Origin: Pseudonocardia sp.
Lineage (GTDB): Bacteria > Actinomycetota > Actinomycetes > Mycobacteriales > Pseudonocardiaceae
Assembly: GCA_019244295.1 (NCBI GenBank)
Contig: JAFASX010000084.1
Coordinates: forward strand, 1-64,000
Direction: 5' to 3'
DNA: 64,000 bases
How positions within the stretch are numbered: position 1 is the first letter of the stretch; every line of letters begins with the position of its first letter. The notes under the pieces were generated by a model that saw only the letters and a list, made by a program, of their open reading frames with translations, ran no database searches and was not told where the DNA came from. Shown in pieces: positions 28,557 through 38,244 of this stretch. Position numbers and translations under genes: made by a program.

Positions 28557-29354
28557 ATGGCGGCCGCTGCGGGAGTCGTACTCGCGGGTGGGCGTTCCTC
28601 CCGGATGGGACGGTCCAAGGCGGCGCTGGAGTGGCACGGCTCCACGCTGTTGTATCGGACAGCCGCGCTGCTGGCCCGAACTGTGAGCGGTCCGGTTGTG
28701 GTTGTCGGTGCTCCCGGGCAAAGTCTGCCGGAGTTGCCCACGGGTGTGCGGGTAGTCAGCGATCCACGTGAGGGCCTGGGCCCGATGCAAGGTATCGCCG
28801 CCGGCTTGTCAGCGGTTGCTCAGCACGCCCCGGCGGCGTTCGTTTGCTCGACCGACCTGCCGTTGTTGCATCCGTCGTTTGTGCGCACGGTCCTGCGCCG
28901 GCTCGCTGCCTTTGGGGTAGACGCGGTACTGCCGGTAGCGAGGGGTTTCCGCCAGCCGCTGGCGGCGGCGTACCGAACCGCGCTGGCCGAGCTGTTCGCG
29001 ACGTTGGTCGCTCAAGGTGAGTTGCGGCTGAGTGTGTTGCCAGACCGCTGCGTGACGAGCCTGCTAACGGAAGAGGAACTGCTCGCTGACCCTGAACTCG
29101 CCCGCCACGATCCCCGGCTGGACTCGGTGGTGAACGTCAATCTGCCAGCGGACTACGAGGCTGCTCGCCGACGCGCCCTGGCGGAGATCACTGTCGTGCG
29201 CGGTGAATCTCGGCTGCTCAAGGCAGCGACGCTAGCCGAGGTTGCCGCCGCTTACGGGCTGAGCCGGTTTTCAGCGGTCGAGCTGAACGGCGAGTCAGTC
29301 ACTCCCGATCCGATGCTGCCACTGGTGGCGGGGGACACTCTCGTTCTCGGCTAG
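28557..29354 (+). CDS. mobA: MobA-like NTP transferase with C-terminal MoaD/ThiS-like extension
   Basis: GVVLAGGRSSRMGRSKAAL...STDLPLLHPSFV; C-terminal ITVVRGESRLLKAATLAEVAAAYGLSRFSAVELNGESV...LVAGDTLVLG. Confidence 0.8.
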   Translation: MAAAAGVVLAGGRSSRMGRSKAALEWHGSTLLYRTAALLARTVSGPVVVVGAPGQSLPELPTGVRVVSDPREGLGPMQGIAAGLSAVAQHAPAAFVCSTDLPLLHPSFVRTVLRRLAAFGVDAVLPVARGFRQPLAAAYRTALAELFATLVAQGELRLSVLPDRCVTSLLTEEELLADPELARHDPRLDSVVNVNLPADYEAARRRALAEITVVRGESRLLKAATLAEVAAAYGLSRFSAVELNGESVTPDPMLPLVAGDTLVLG

Positions 29355-29440
29355 TTGGCGGACGGCGTACCGGACTGGATGACACGATCGTCCGCCAGGT
29401 GGAGGGGTGAGCGGTGACGCATTTTTATAACGATCCGCTG

Positions 29441-29488
29441 CTAGACTCCGCCTTAGGCGAGCTAAGGTGAGCCTAAGGCGGAGTCTAG
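29441..29488. promoter_or_regulatory. 18-bp perfect inverted repeat containing iron-box-like core, upstream of desaturase
   Basis: CTAGACTCCGCCTTAGGC-gagctaaggtga-GCCTAAGGCGGAGTCTAG; contains AGGTGAGCCTAA. Confidence 0.6.
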
Positions 29489-29528
29489 CAAATTGTCCGA
29501 ACGAAGAAGCTTCGTGCAAAGGAATCAG

Positions 29529-30473
29529 ATGAGCTCAGCGCCCGCACCCCAAGCCGTACCGGCAGCCAAGCCAGACCTCGAGCCGGAGTCGAAGAGCCAG
29601 CTGGAGCGAATCCTGCTGGCCTTGTTCGTCGTCTTGCCGTTTGTGGCCTTGCTTGCCGCCGTCCCGCTGGCGTGGACCACGGGGATGCTCGGCTGGAGTG
29701 ACAGTGCGATCTTCGTGGTGATGTATGCGGTGTCCGGGCTTGGGGTCACGGTTGGCTTCCATCGGTACTTCACACATGGTTCGTTCAAGGCCGTCCGCCC
29801 CCTCAAGATCGCCTTGGCGGTGGCGGGCAGTCTGTCGCTGGAAATGGGGGTGATCGACTGGGTGGCGACACACCGCCGGCATCACAAGTTCTCTGACGCC
29901 GAGGGCGACCCACATTCGCCATGGCGCTTTGGAAACGACTGGAAAGCCCTGATCAAGGGCTTGTTTTATGCTCACGTCGGTTGGCTGTTCGATGAGGGGC
30001 GCACCAACCGGCAGAAGTACGCGCCCGACCTGGTTGCCGACCGTGACATCAGCCGTTTGCACGATTACTTCCCGTGGCTCGTGGCGGTTTCGCTGCTGGC
30101 GCCCGCGTTGCTCGGTGGGCTGCTGACCTGGTCGTTCATCGGTGCGCTCACGGCGTTCTTCTGGGCTAGCCTGGTGCGTGTCTCGCTACTGCATCACGTC
30201 ACCTGGTCGATCAACTCGGTATGCCATGTGTTTGGCGCCGAGCATTTCACCACCCGCGACCGCTCCCGTAACGTGTGGTGGCTGGCTATCCCGTCGTTCG
30301 GCGAGTCCTGGCACAACCTGCACCATGCCGACCCGACGTGCGCTCGGCACGGCGTGCTGCGCGGCCAGATCGACTCGAGCGCCCGGGTGATCCGCTGGTT
30401 CGAGCAGCTCGGCTGGGCCACCGACGTACGTTGGCCGAACCTTCAGCGGCTAGCCGCTAAACGGATCAGCTGA
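29529..30473 (+). CDS. Acyl-CoA desaturase (fatty acid delta-9 type)
   Basis: GFHRYFTHGSFK, THRRHHKFSDAEGDPHSP, ESWHNLHHADPTCARHG: three His boxes. Confidence 0.92.
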   Translation: MSSAPAPQAVPAAKPDLEPESKSQLERILLALFVVLPFVALLAAVPLAWTTGMLGWSDSAIFVVMYAVSGLGVTVGFHRYFTHGSFKAVRPLKIALAVAGSLSLEMGVIDWVATHRRHHKFSDAEGDPHSPWRFGNDWKALIKGLFYAHVGWLFDEGRTNRQKYAPDLVADRDISRLHDYFPWLVAVSLLAPALLGGLLTWSFIGALTAFFWASLVRVSLLHHVTWSINSVCHVFGAEHFTTRDRSRNVWWLAIPSFGESWHNLHHADPTCARHGVLRGQIDSSARVIRWFEQLGWATDVRWPNLQRLAAKRIS

Positions 30474-30487
30474 CCGGGACAGCGCCT

Positions 30488-30559
30488 GACTTCGCACACC
30501 CAGCCCGCGCCTCGCATGCCACCCAACGTATGCGAAGTTCAGGCCAGGTATGCGAAGTC
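30488..30559. repeat. Nested imperfect palindrome (family B, CTTCGCAT type)
   Basis: GACTTCGCACACC ... GGTATGCGAAGTC, with inner CTCGCATGCC/GTATGCGAAG arms. Confidence 0.8.
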
Positions 30560-30580
30560 ATCTGAGTTGGGGCTCCGCGC

Positions 30581-31324
30581 TCATTCCTCCAGCATGTATC
30601 CCACCCCGCGCACCGTGCGGATCCGCTCTGGCCCCAGCTTGCGGCGAAGGTAGCCGACGTACACTTCGACGACGTTGGACGACGGCGGGTCGCGCCACAG
30701 CATCGAGGTGAGCTGCTCGCGAGACAGTGCCTGGTCCGGATTGCTGATCAAGATCGTGAGCAGCGCGAACTCGGTGGGCGTCAAGGGCACGAGCCGACCG
30801 TCCACACTGACCAGCCCCAGCGCGGTGTCGACCGTGATGTCGCCTCGGCGGGCTACCGAGCTTTCCTCGACGGGCTGATCGCGCACCCGCAGCCGCAGCC
30901 GGGTGATCAGCTCGTCGGCTCCGAATGGGAAGGTCAAGAAGTCGTCCCGTCCGCCACGCAGGCCAGCAACGATGTGTTCCCGGGCTTCCCGGCTGGTCAA
31001 CGCAATCAGTGGGGTGTCAGGGGCAAACCGAGACAGGCCGGTCAGCGTGGTGCCGAGGTCGAATCCGGTCAACCCGACTTCCAACACCACGGCCGCGTAC
31101 TGGGCCGACCGCACCGCATCGACCAGCGCAGCGTGGTCGTGGATCACGGTCAGGTCAAAGGCATGGGTGCGCAGTCCGCGCAGCAGCGTCGGCGTAGCGC
31201 GCTCCGGGGACACCGCCAACAACACTCGGTAGCGGTGGAACGGGTTTGGTCGTGGTTGCTGCACCCGGCACAGCGTTGCGCGCCGTGCGTGAGGTGACAA
31301 TCTGTGAGTGGCCAGATAACCCAT
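30581..31324 (-). CDS. OmpR/PhoB-type response-regulator-like winged-helix regulator (start uncertain)
   Basis: LVPLTPTEFALLTILISNPDQALSREQLTSMLW...VVEVYVGYLRRKLGPERIRTVRGVGYMLEE. Confidence 0.85.
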   Translation of the reverse strand: MGYLATHRLSPHARRATLCRVQQPRPNPFHRYRVLLAVSPERATPTLLRGLRTHAFDLTVIHDHAALVDAVRSAQYAAVVLEVGLTGFDLGTTLTGLSRFAPDTPLIALTSREAREHIVAGLRGGRDDFLTFPFGADELITRLRLRVRDQPVEESSVARRGDITVDTALGLVSVDGRLVPLTPTEFALLTILISNPDQALSREQLTSMLWRDPPSSNVVEVYVGYLRRKLGPERIRTVRGVGYMLEE

Positions 31325-31600
31325 GCGGCGCAGTGAAAAAAAGAGAGTTCCTGAGCATGGTGTAGGTCAGTTAGCCCAACGGACACGCGCAAGTGGGGCA
31401 GTGACGCGTCGCTGGGCGCCCTAAGCTGACCATCGGGGTTTATCGTTCTCAGCTTCGGCAACCTCGCTGGCACGGCTCCTTAATGTGCCAACGCGTGGGT
31501 CAGCTCCCCTGGTCTCCCCGGCCCGCGCGAGCAGGTTCGACGCTCCCCGCGTGATTTTTCCGGCCTGCTCTCGGAACTCGTACGGAAGGGTGAGTTTGCT

Positions 31601-32362
31601 GTGCTCCCCGATCCACCTCGGCCTGTCCGCTTGAACGCGGTGTTAGCGGTCGCCACCGGACTGGCGATGATGGCCCTCGCGTGGTTCTCATACCCGCCGG
31701 CCGCCACACCGAAACGCAGCGGTGCGTCGACCGGTTCCGATGGCGGCTGGTCCGCCACCTCCTACGGTCCGCTTGGGCCTGACGACCGGGCCATGCTGGT
31801 GGCCGTCCGGCAGGCCGCACTGTGGCAGGTGCCACTGGGTCAGCAGGCGCAGCGGATGGCCGACGCTGACGCGGTTCGCGCGGCGGCAGACACGTTGGTG
31901 ACCGCTCACAGTGAGCTGGCTGGCCCGATCCGTGCGACGGCGGGTCAGCTCGGTGTGGTGCTGCCGAGCCTGCCCACCCCTGAGCAGCAGGCCTGGATGG
32001 CCGAGCTGTCCGGGGAAACCGGAGCGGATTACGACTGGACCCTGGTGAACCGGCTGCATTCCGGTGCCACCGCGACTGCCGCGCAGGTCGACCGGGTGCT
32101 CTCCATCACCCAGAACACGTTGGTGCGTGCTGTCGCGGTGCGCGCGGCCGACGTGCTCAATGGTCAGATTCGGAACTTGGAAAGCACCGGTCTGGTGGCC
32201 CCTGCACCAGCCCAGCCGTCCGAAGGCCGCGCCTACAGCACGGTTCTGGGAATGGTGGTGTTGGTCGCCGCCCTATGCGTGTTCGGGTTTTTCCGAGCCG
32301 CCCGTCGCCAACCGCGGCGCCACCGGCCGATGATCCTCACTCTCCCCGGCATGAGGAGTTGA
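31601..32362 (+). CDS. DUF4142-like secreted/membrane protein
   Basis: VRQAALWQVPLGQQAQRMADADAVRAAADTLVTAHSELAGPI...; C-terminal TM. Confidence 0.65.
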   Translation: MLPDPPRPVRLNAVLAVATGLAMMALAWFSYPPAATPKRSGASTGSDGGWSATSYGPLGPDDRAMLVAVRQAALWQVPLGQQAQRMADADAVRAAADTLVTAHSELAGPIRATAGQLGVVLPSLPTPEQQAWMAELSGETGADYDWTLVNRLHSGATATAAQVDRVLSITQNTLVRAVAVRAADVLNGQIRNLESTGLVAPAPAQPSEGRAYSTVLGMVVLVAALCVFGFFRAARRQPRRHRPMILTLPGMRS

Positions 32363-32364
32363 CC

Positions 32365-33468
32365 ATGATGATACGACCTGGGCGACATCGAATTCCTCGG
32401 CCAACTCGCATTCTGGCTTTGGTGCTAGCTGTGCTGGTCACCGGTGGGATTGTGCTGGTCACCGGAACCGCGTCGGCGCGCGGCGGCCGCGGCGCGGCCG
32501 AGGATCGCGCCGCGCTGAATGATTACGGCCGGAAGCACCGCGGAAAAAATCGCAAGGACAAGGAAAATGTGGAGTTTCCGGGCCGAGACAAAGCCGGCCC
32601 GGCGGACGGTAACGAGTTCGTGGATATCCGAGAGGTAACTCCTGGCGCGGATCCCACCAAAGAGCGCCGAGCCGGCTCGAGCGGCAGCTTCCTGGCCCGC
32701 TGTGGCACCAACGAGAATGGCCATCGCAACTCCGACAACTACATGGTGACTCCGGGTAAAAGAAACGGCGCTCAGCATATTCACGACTATGTGGGTAACC
32801 TCTCGACCAACGCGTTCTCCGACGACCGAACTCTGCATGCCGCCGGCACGACCTGTGACCGCAATAATCAGTCGACGTTCTTCTGGCCAGTGCTGCGGGA
32901 CATTCGGTTCCAAGACGGTGACGTTTTCGCCGACGGCGGTGGCAAGGACGGCAACTTTGGTCGTATCCTGCGCCCGGCGTCCGCCGAGCTACGCTTTCTG
33001 GGTAGTGCGACCGGCAAAGTGATCTCAATGCCGGATAATTTGATGATCATCACTGGCGACGCCAAGGCGAGGACGAACGGCAAGAAGAACGCGAACGCGA
33101 AATGGAGCTGCACCGGCTTCACTAATCGAATTACTGATAAGTATCCACTGTGTCCCGAAGGTAGTCGACTCATGCGAATCCTCGACTTTCCGAGTTGTTG
33201 GGACGGCCGGCATCTGGACTCGAAGGACCATCGCTCGCATGTCATCTTCCCGAGAGAGAACGGGAGATGCAAGCGTGGTTTCCGGGCGATTCCGCAACTG
33301 CGGGTTACCTTGACTTACGATCGTCCCCATGGGCGTGACTTCGCGGTGGACACGTTCCCCGATCAACGTCACGATCCGCGTACAGATCATTCCGACTTCG
33401 AGAACATTGCTTCGAGGGAAGTGCTCGACCTGGCCGCGGACTGTATCAACTCGGGTCGAGACTGCTAG
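32365..33468 (+). CDS. DUF1996 secreted protein
   Basis: Signal peptide; CGTNENGHRNSDNYMVTPGKRNGAQHIHDYVGN...FFWPVLRDIRF...FPSCWDGRHLDSKDHRSHVIFP. Confidence 0.8.
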   Translation: MMIRPGRHRIPRPTRILALVLAVLVTGGIVLVTGTASARGGRGAAEDRAALNDYGRKHRGKNRKDKENVEFPGRDKAGPADGNEFVDIREVTPGADPTKERRAGSSGSFLARCGTNENGHRNSDNYMVTPGKRNGAQHIHDYVGNLSTNAFSDDRTLHAAGTTCDRNNQSTFFWPVLRDIRFQDGDVFADGGGKDGNFGRILRPASAELRFLGSATGKVISMPDNLMIITGDAKARTNGKKNANAKWSCTGFTNRITDKYPLCPEGSRLMRILDFPSCWDGRHLDSKDHRSHVIFPRENGRCKRGFRAIPQLRVTLTYDRPHGRDFAVDTFPDQRHDPRTDHSDFENIASREVLDLAADCINSGRDC

Positions 33469-33579
33469 ATGTGATCGAATCGGCGAACAGCCTTGGCCTC
33501 ATTCGGTTGGGATGCCGCGTGGGGCCCGGGCTGTTTGCCATGAATCGCGGTCGGGCGATTGATGTGTTAACCTGGGTTA

Positions 33580-34404
33580 ATGGGTCAGAAATATCCATCG
33601 ACGACATTGCCGACGACACGATCAAAGTCGGTTGGTCCAGCCCTGCGGCACCGTATTGCGCTACCCGAGCCTTCACTCGCCTATGACCAAGACGCCGAGT
33701 GGTTAGTTCTGCACTCGGCCGATAGTGGCTGGCGTGAGATCAGATTCCATGACTACGCGGAAATCTATGAACTTCCGGGGCTGTACGAGCAGATTTTTTA
33801 CGAGATTTTGAAGTGTAGCTCACCGAAGTTTATGAGCGATTTTCTGCGCATCGAGTTAGAATTTGCTGGAGTGGCGCCAAATCAATTGCGGGTGCTCGAT
33901 CTCGGTGCCGGCAACGGAATTATGGGCGAGGAGCTGCGCAAGCTTGGCGTGAATTTTGTGATCGGCGTGGACATCCTCGAATCGGCCGCGCGCGCCGCCG
34001 CCAGGGATCGGCCGGGTATCTACGACGAGTATCATGTGGTGGATATGACGGCATTACCCGCTGATCGGCTGAGAATAATGCGGGGATACCGCTTCAACGC
34101 GCTCACCTGCATTGCCGCGCTAGGCTTCGGCGATATTCCGCCGGCATGTCTTCGCGCGGCGTTCAATCTGCTTGCCGATGGTGGTTGGTTGGTATTTACG
34201 ATCAAGGAAGGTTTCCTTTCGGAATCCGATCACTCGGGTTTCTCCGCACTGCTCAAAGCCGCCGTTCGAGATGGCTCGCTCGAGGTTGTCGGTACTGAGG
34301 TCTATCAGCATCGACTGGCCACTAACGGTACGCCGCTGTATTACACTGGAGTCGTTGCTCGGAAGTTGGCTGACCTCGAGCCGCCTGGGCGGACTCCCGC
34401 GTAG
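33580..34404 (+). CDS. Class I SAM-dependent methyltransferase
   Basis: LRVLDLGAGNGIMGEELRKLGVNFVIGVDILESA. Confidence 0.8.
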   Translation: MGQKYPSTTLPTTRSKSVGPALRHRIALPEPSLAYDQDAEWLVLHSADSGWREIRFHDYAEIYELPGLYEQIFYEILKCSSPKFMSDFLRIELEFAGVAPNQLRVLDLGAGNGIMGEELRKLGVNFVIGVDILESAARAAARDRPGIYDEYHVVDMTALPADRLRIMRGYRFNALTCIAALGFGDIPPACLRAAFNLLADGGWLVFTIKEGFLSESDHSGFSALLKAAVRDGSLEVVGTEVYQHRLATNGTPLYYTGVVARKLADLEPPGRTPA

Positions 34405-34595
34405 GCTCTGGTGTGACTCGGTCGAGTGTTCTCGGCTCCGGTACGGGTAGCCGCTCGAGCCGGTAAGGTGGCTAACGCGCGGTGGCCGTTCGGTTCTGCT
34501 GCATCTGGCCGCAGGTGTGGGAGAGTGGGGGCGGTGGCCCGCGCTGATCGGATGGTGTTTCGGGCCGGTGACAAGGACGGCGGGGAACTCAAGCC

Positions 34596-35033
34596 ATGGC
34601 GAAGTTGGTCACGGGAACGGACGGTCGAACCTGGACTGTGCGGCGGCGGATGGTGTGGACGATGCCGGCCACCGGGGACGACTTCGAGCACGACATGGAC
34701 GGCGGCCGGCCAGCCGCTATCGTGATTGTGGGTACGCTCGCTCTGTTTTATCTGGCTCTGTTGAGTTGGAAGTCGGCGGAGGTGCCCATTCCCTTCTGGA
34801 TAAAGCTCGCCGCCGTGATCGTATTATTGTTCTTTCCGGTTCGCTGGTTGTTACGTCGGCCGTGGACATTGGTGGCGCAGACGCCAGGTAGCTACGACAA
34901 AGATCGTGAGCATTGGGTCGGCACGGTTCGCGGAGTGACGCGGGCACGGGAAGAAACCAAGTTAATCATCCGCAGTATTCGGACGAGGGGCACTCCCGCG
35001 TGGGCTGAGGGCCCGCTGCAGTTGGTGAGTTAG
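34596..35033 (+). CDS. Conserved hypothetical membrane protein
   Basis: MAKLVTGTDGRTWTVRRRMVW... two predicted TM helices. Confidence 0.7.
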   Translation: MAKLVTGTDGRTWTVRRRMVWTMPATGDDFEHDMDGGRPAAIVIVGTLALFYLALLSWKSAEVPIPFWIKLAAVIVLLFFPVRWLLRRPWTLVAQTPGSYDKDREHWVGTVRGVTRAREETKLIIRSIRTRGTPAWAEGPLQLVS

Positions 35034-35037
35034 CGGC

Positions 35038-35904
35038 ATGCCCGAGCTGCCCGAGGTGCAAGCGCTCGTTGATCACCTGGGTGAACACGCCGTGGGACAT
35101 CGGGTGGCCAGGGCCGATCCGGCGGGTATGAGCGCGCTCAAGACCTTTCAACCCGCGTTGTCGGAGTTGGCTGGTCGAGAGGTTGTCGGGGTTGCCAGGC
35201 ACGGTAAGTTCCTTGACTTGAACTGCGATGGTTTACACCTCGTGATCCACCTCTCCCGCGCGGGGTGGCTTCGCTGGCATGAATCAGCTTCGGCGGCGTC
35301 GCCGAAGCCTGGACGGGGTCCGCTAGCATTGCGACTGCACCTGGACTCGCCGGGCGGGCCGGGGTTCGACCTGACCGAAGTGGGTAGCCAGAAGCGACTC
35401 GCGGTATACCTCGTTGCCGACCCGGCCGAGGTGCCTGGCATTGCCCGGCTCGGGCCGGATGCGTTCAGCGTGAGTTGCGCTGAACTGGCTGGACTGCTGG
35501 CCGGGCGCACCGAGCGGATCAAAAACTTGATCACCGACCAGAGCGTGCTCGCCGGCATTGGCAATGCCTACAGCGACGAGATCCTGCATGCCGCGCGGCT
35601 GTCCCCGTACGCGGTGGCCGGCCGGATGGGCGAGGCTGAGGTGGCCGTGCTGCACGAGGCGCTACGTTCGGTTCTGGTCGATGCCATGGCCCGCTACACA
35701 GGTGGCAACAACAACCCCGCGCGGCTCAAGGGCGAGAAGCGGTCTGGCATGCGGGTGCATGCCCGCACTGGGCTGCCCTGTCCATCATGTGGCGATCTGA
35801 TCCGGGAGGTGTCGTTCACCGACCGGTCTTTCCAGTACTGTCCCACCTGTCAAACCGGTGGCAAACCCCTCGCTGACCGTCGGCTCTCACGCCTGGTGAG
35901 ATGA
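35038..35904 (+). CDS. Fpg/Nei family DNA glycosylase
   Basis: MPELPEVQALVDHL...; C-terminal CPSCGDLIREVSFTDRSFQYCPTCQ zinc finger. Confidence 0.92.
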   Translation: MPELPEVQALVDHLGEHAVGHRVARADPAGMSALKTFQPALSELAGREVVGVARHGKFLDLNCDGLHLVIHLSRAGWLRWHESASAASPKPGRGPLALRLHLDSPGGPGFDLTEVGSQKRLAVYLVADPAEVPGIARLGPDAFSVSCAELAGLLAGRTERIKNLITDQSVLAGIGNAYSDEILHAARLSPYAVAGRMGEAEVAVLHEALRSVLVDAMARYTGGNNNPARLKGEKRSGMRVHARTGLPCPSCGDLIREVSFTDRSFQYCPTCQTGGKPLADRRLSRLVR

Positions 35905-35907
35905 GCT

Positions 35908-37113
35908 GTGGCCGAGTTGCAGATATCCACAAGCGCCCTGCTCGCGCTGCTGGTCACCGTCATTATCGTGGCTGTGGTCGCTCTGTTGCTGCTGTGGCGG
36001 GCCCGTCGGCGGGCTTTCGCCACTCCGCTGGAGCGTGCCACCTTCTCCACTCTGCACACCGTGTCGCTCGCCGCACCCGCCCTGCGTGAGGGACTGTCCA
36101 GGCAGTCCGCCGCGTTCGCGCTGCCCTATTTGCGCACTTTACTGGAGACCTGCGGGTTGACCATGACCGATGCGTCGCCGGATATACTTGCCTGGGATGG
36201 CGAGAGCGATCACCACGCGATGGATGTCACCCAGCTGGCCAAAGAGGTGGTTAGCACCGGCCGTCAGCAGGTCGCCTCACACAGCGCGATCGATTGTGGC
36301 CGGACGGACTGCTCGGCGAGGGGCCTGGTAGTGGTACCCCTGGAGGTCGAAGGCCGGATCGTGGGCACGCTCGGAGCATTGACCGCTACCACCGCCGGGC
36401 CGGTGCTGTTGCGGGCCACCGCGCAGGTTGCCCGTTATGTATCCAGCCAGCTTGAGCTCGCGGAGCTTGACGAGTCCCGCGCTCGGCTGAGCAGGGCTGA
36501 GGTACGCGCCCTGCGCGCGCAGATCTCGCCGCATTTTGTCTACAACGCGCTGACCACCATCGCCTCGTTCATTCGAACCGATCCGAACCGCGCTCGTGAC
36601 CTGCTGCTGGAGTTCGCCGATTTCACCAGGTACTCATTCCGCAGCGCCGGGGAGTACACCACCTTGCAGGATGAGTTGGCCAATATCGAACGCTACGTCT
36701 CGTTGGAAAAGGCCCGATTTGGCGACCGGTTGAACGTGCAGCTGCGGATCGCCCCGGAAGTGTTGCAGGTCGTGCTGCCGTTCCTGGCGCTTCAACCGTT
36801 GGTGGAGAATGCGATCCGGCATGGCTTGGCCGGCAAACCGGATGGCGGTTCCATCACCATCGTGGCGGAGAACACCGGTGCCGAATGCATGATCAGCGTG
36901 GAAGACGATGGCGTCGGGATGGATCCGCGTCGGTTGCGCGAGGACATGTCCGACGCGCATCTGTCTGGAGCACACGTTGGGCTTGGCAACGTTGATGATC
37001 GCATGCGCTCGGCTTTCGGCGACGATTTCGGCTTGATTGTGGACACCGCGCCAGGGGCCGGCACGAAGATCACGCTTCGGGTGCCGAAATTCCGCGCCGG
37101 CATCCGGGTGTGA
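35908..37113 (+). CDS. LytS-type sensor histidine kinase
   Basis: ALRAQISPHFVYNALTTIASFIRTDP...LQPLVENAIRHG...VEDDGVGM. Confidence 0.92.
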   Translation: MAELQISTSALLALLVTVIIVAVVALLLLWRARRRAFATPLERATFSTLHTVSLAAPALREGLSRQSAAFALPYLRTLLETCGLTMTDASPDILAWDGESDHHAMDVTQLAKEVVSTGRQQVASHSAIDCGRTDCSARGLVVVPLEVEGRIVGTLGALTATTAGPVLLRATAQVARYVSSQLELAELDESRARLSRAEVRALRAQISPHFVYNALTTIASFIRTDPNRARDLLLEFADFTRYSFRSAGEYTTLQDELANIERYVSLEKARFGDRLNVQLRIAPEVLQVVLPFLALQPLVENAIRHGLAGKPDGGSITIVAENTGAECMISVEDDGVGMDPRRLREDMSDAHLSGAHVGLGNVDDRMRSAFGDDFGLIVDTAPGAGTKITLRVPKFRAGIRV

Positions 37114-37128
37114 TCTCGCCGCGCGACT

Positions 37129-37170
37129 CGTGAGTGGCGAGTATGGCTATAGCCATACTCGCCACTCACG
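37129..37170. repeat. Perfect 42-bp palindrome (family A)
   Basis: CGTGAGTGGCGAGTATGGCTATAGCCATACTCGCCACTCACG. Confidence 0.95.
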
Positions 37171-37190
37171 GGCACGCGTAGCGTGCACGT

Positions 37191-38075
37191 ATGGCAACCT
37201 TGCTGCACAGGCTTCCGAGCACCGTTGCCGAGCGCCTCCCCGGGCGGTTCGGCGAGCGGGCTGAACGTTCCGTGGTGGGTGTGGTCCGGCTGCATGGTCT
37301 GATCACGCCGGCGATGAGCCCGGTCGCACGCTCCGTGATCAACTTGACCGCGGTTGAGCCGGTGCTCAAGCGCGCGTTCACGACCGACCGGCTGGTCGCG
37401 GTAGCGCTTCAGATTAACTCTCCGGGTGGGGCGCCAACTCAGTCAGCCCTGGTCGCGGATCGGATTCGGGGTTTGGCCGGAGAACGTGGGGTGCCGGTGC
37501 TCGCTTTCTGTGAGGACGTCGCGGCATCCGGCGGGTACTGGCTAGCATGCGCGGCCGACGAGATCTACGCTCATCCCACCTCATTGGTCGGTTCCATCGG
37601 GGTGATCAGCGGGGGCTTCGGACTGGCCGGTCTGCTGGAGCGTCTCGGCGTGGAGCGCCGGATCTACACGGCCGGCAGCCACAAGTCTAGACTGGACCCA
37701 TTCCTGCCGGAGCGCCCCGAAGATGTGGTCTGGTTGACCGATATGCAGGCTCAGCTGCACGAGCAGTTCCAGAACTGGGTCCTGCAGCGTCGGGGTGATC
37801 GTCTGATCGCGGACCACGCGGAGTTGTTTACCGGCGAGGTATGGACTGGCGTGGCCGCACTGGGGCGCGGACTGGTTGACGGGCTGGGTACTCTCCGTGA
37901 GGTCATCTCAACTCGCTTCCCTGACGCCGAACCGGTGCTCATCGAGGGCCGCAAGCCGTTGTTGGCCCGGCTCGGGCTGGCTGGTGTTCCTGGCATGCTT
38001 GACCGTTCCGGTTTTGTCGAGGAGCTGTTGGCGGCGGCCGAGGCTCGCGCCGCGTGGGCTCGGTTCGGGCTGTAG
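37191..38075 (+). CDS. S49 family peptidase (SppA-like)
   Basis: VALQINSPGGAPTQSALVADRIR...VAASGGYWLACAADEIYAHPTSLVGSIGVI. Confidence 0.92.
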   Translation: MATLLHRLPSTVAERLPGRFGERAERSVVGVVRLHGLITPAMSPVARSVINLTAVEPVLKRAFTTDRLVAVALQINSPGGAPTQSALVADRIRGLAGERGVPVLAFCEDVAASGGYWLACAADEIYAHPTSLVGSIGVISGGFGLAGLLERLGVERRIYTAGSHKSRLDPFLPERPEDVVWLTDMQAQLHEQFQNWVLQRRGDRLIADHAELFTGEVWTGVAALGRGLVDGLGTLREVISTRFPDAEPVLIEGRKPLLARLGLAGVPGMLDRSGFVEELLAAAEARAAWARFGL

Positions 38076-38244
38076 ATGTTATGGCAGATGTTATGGCGGT
38101 GGATGTTATGACAGTGTGGCTCGGCAGTAGCGGCCCAGAACTGGTCGGGGGGATGGGTGATTGTCGGCTGGAATCTGGCACTAGACGGCAATCACCGCCA
38201 AATAGTTCGAGCCGAAAGACTCCGCTGATCGAGGGCGCGGTGCG

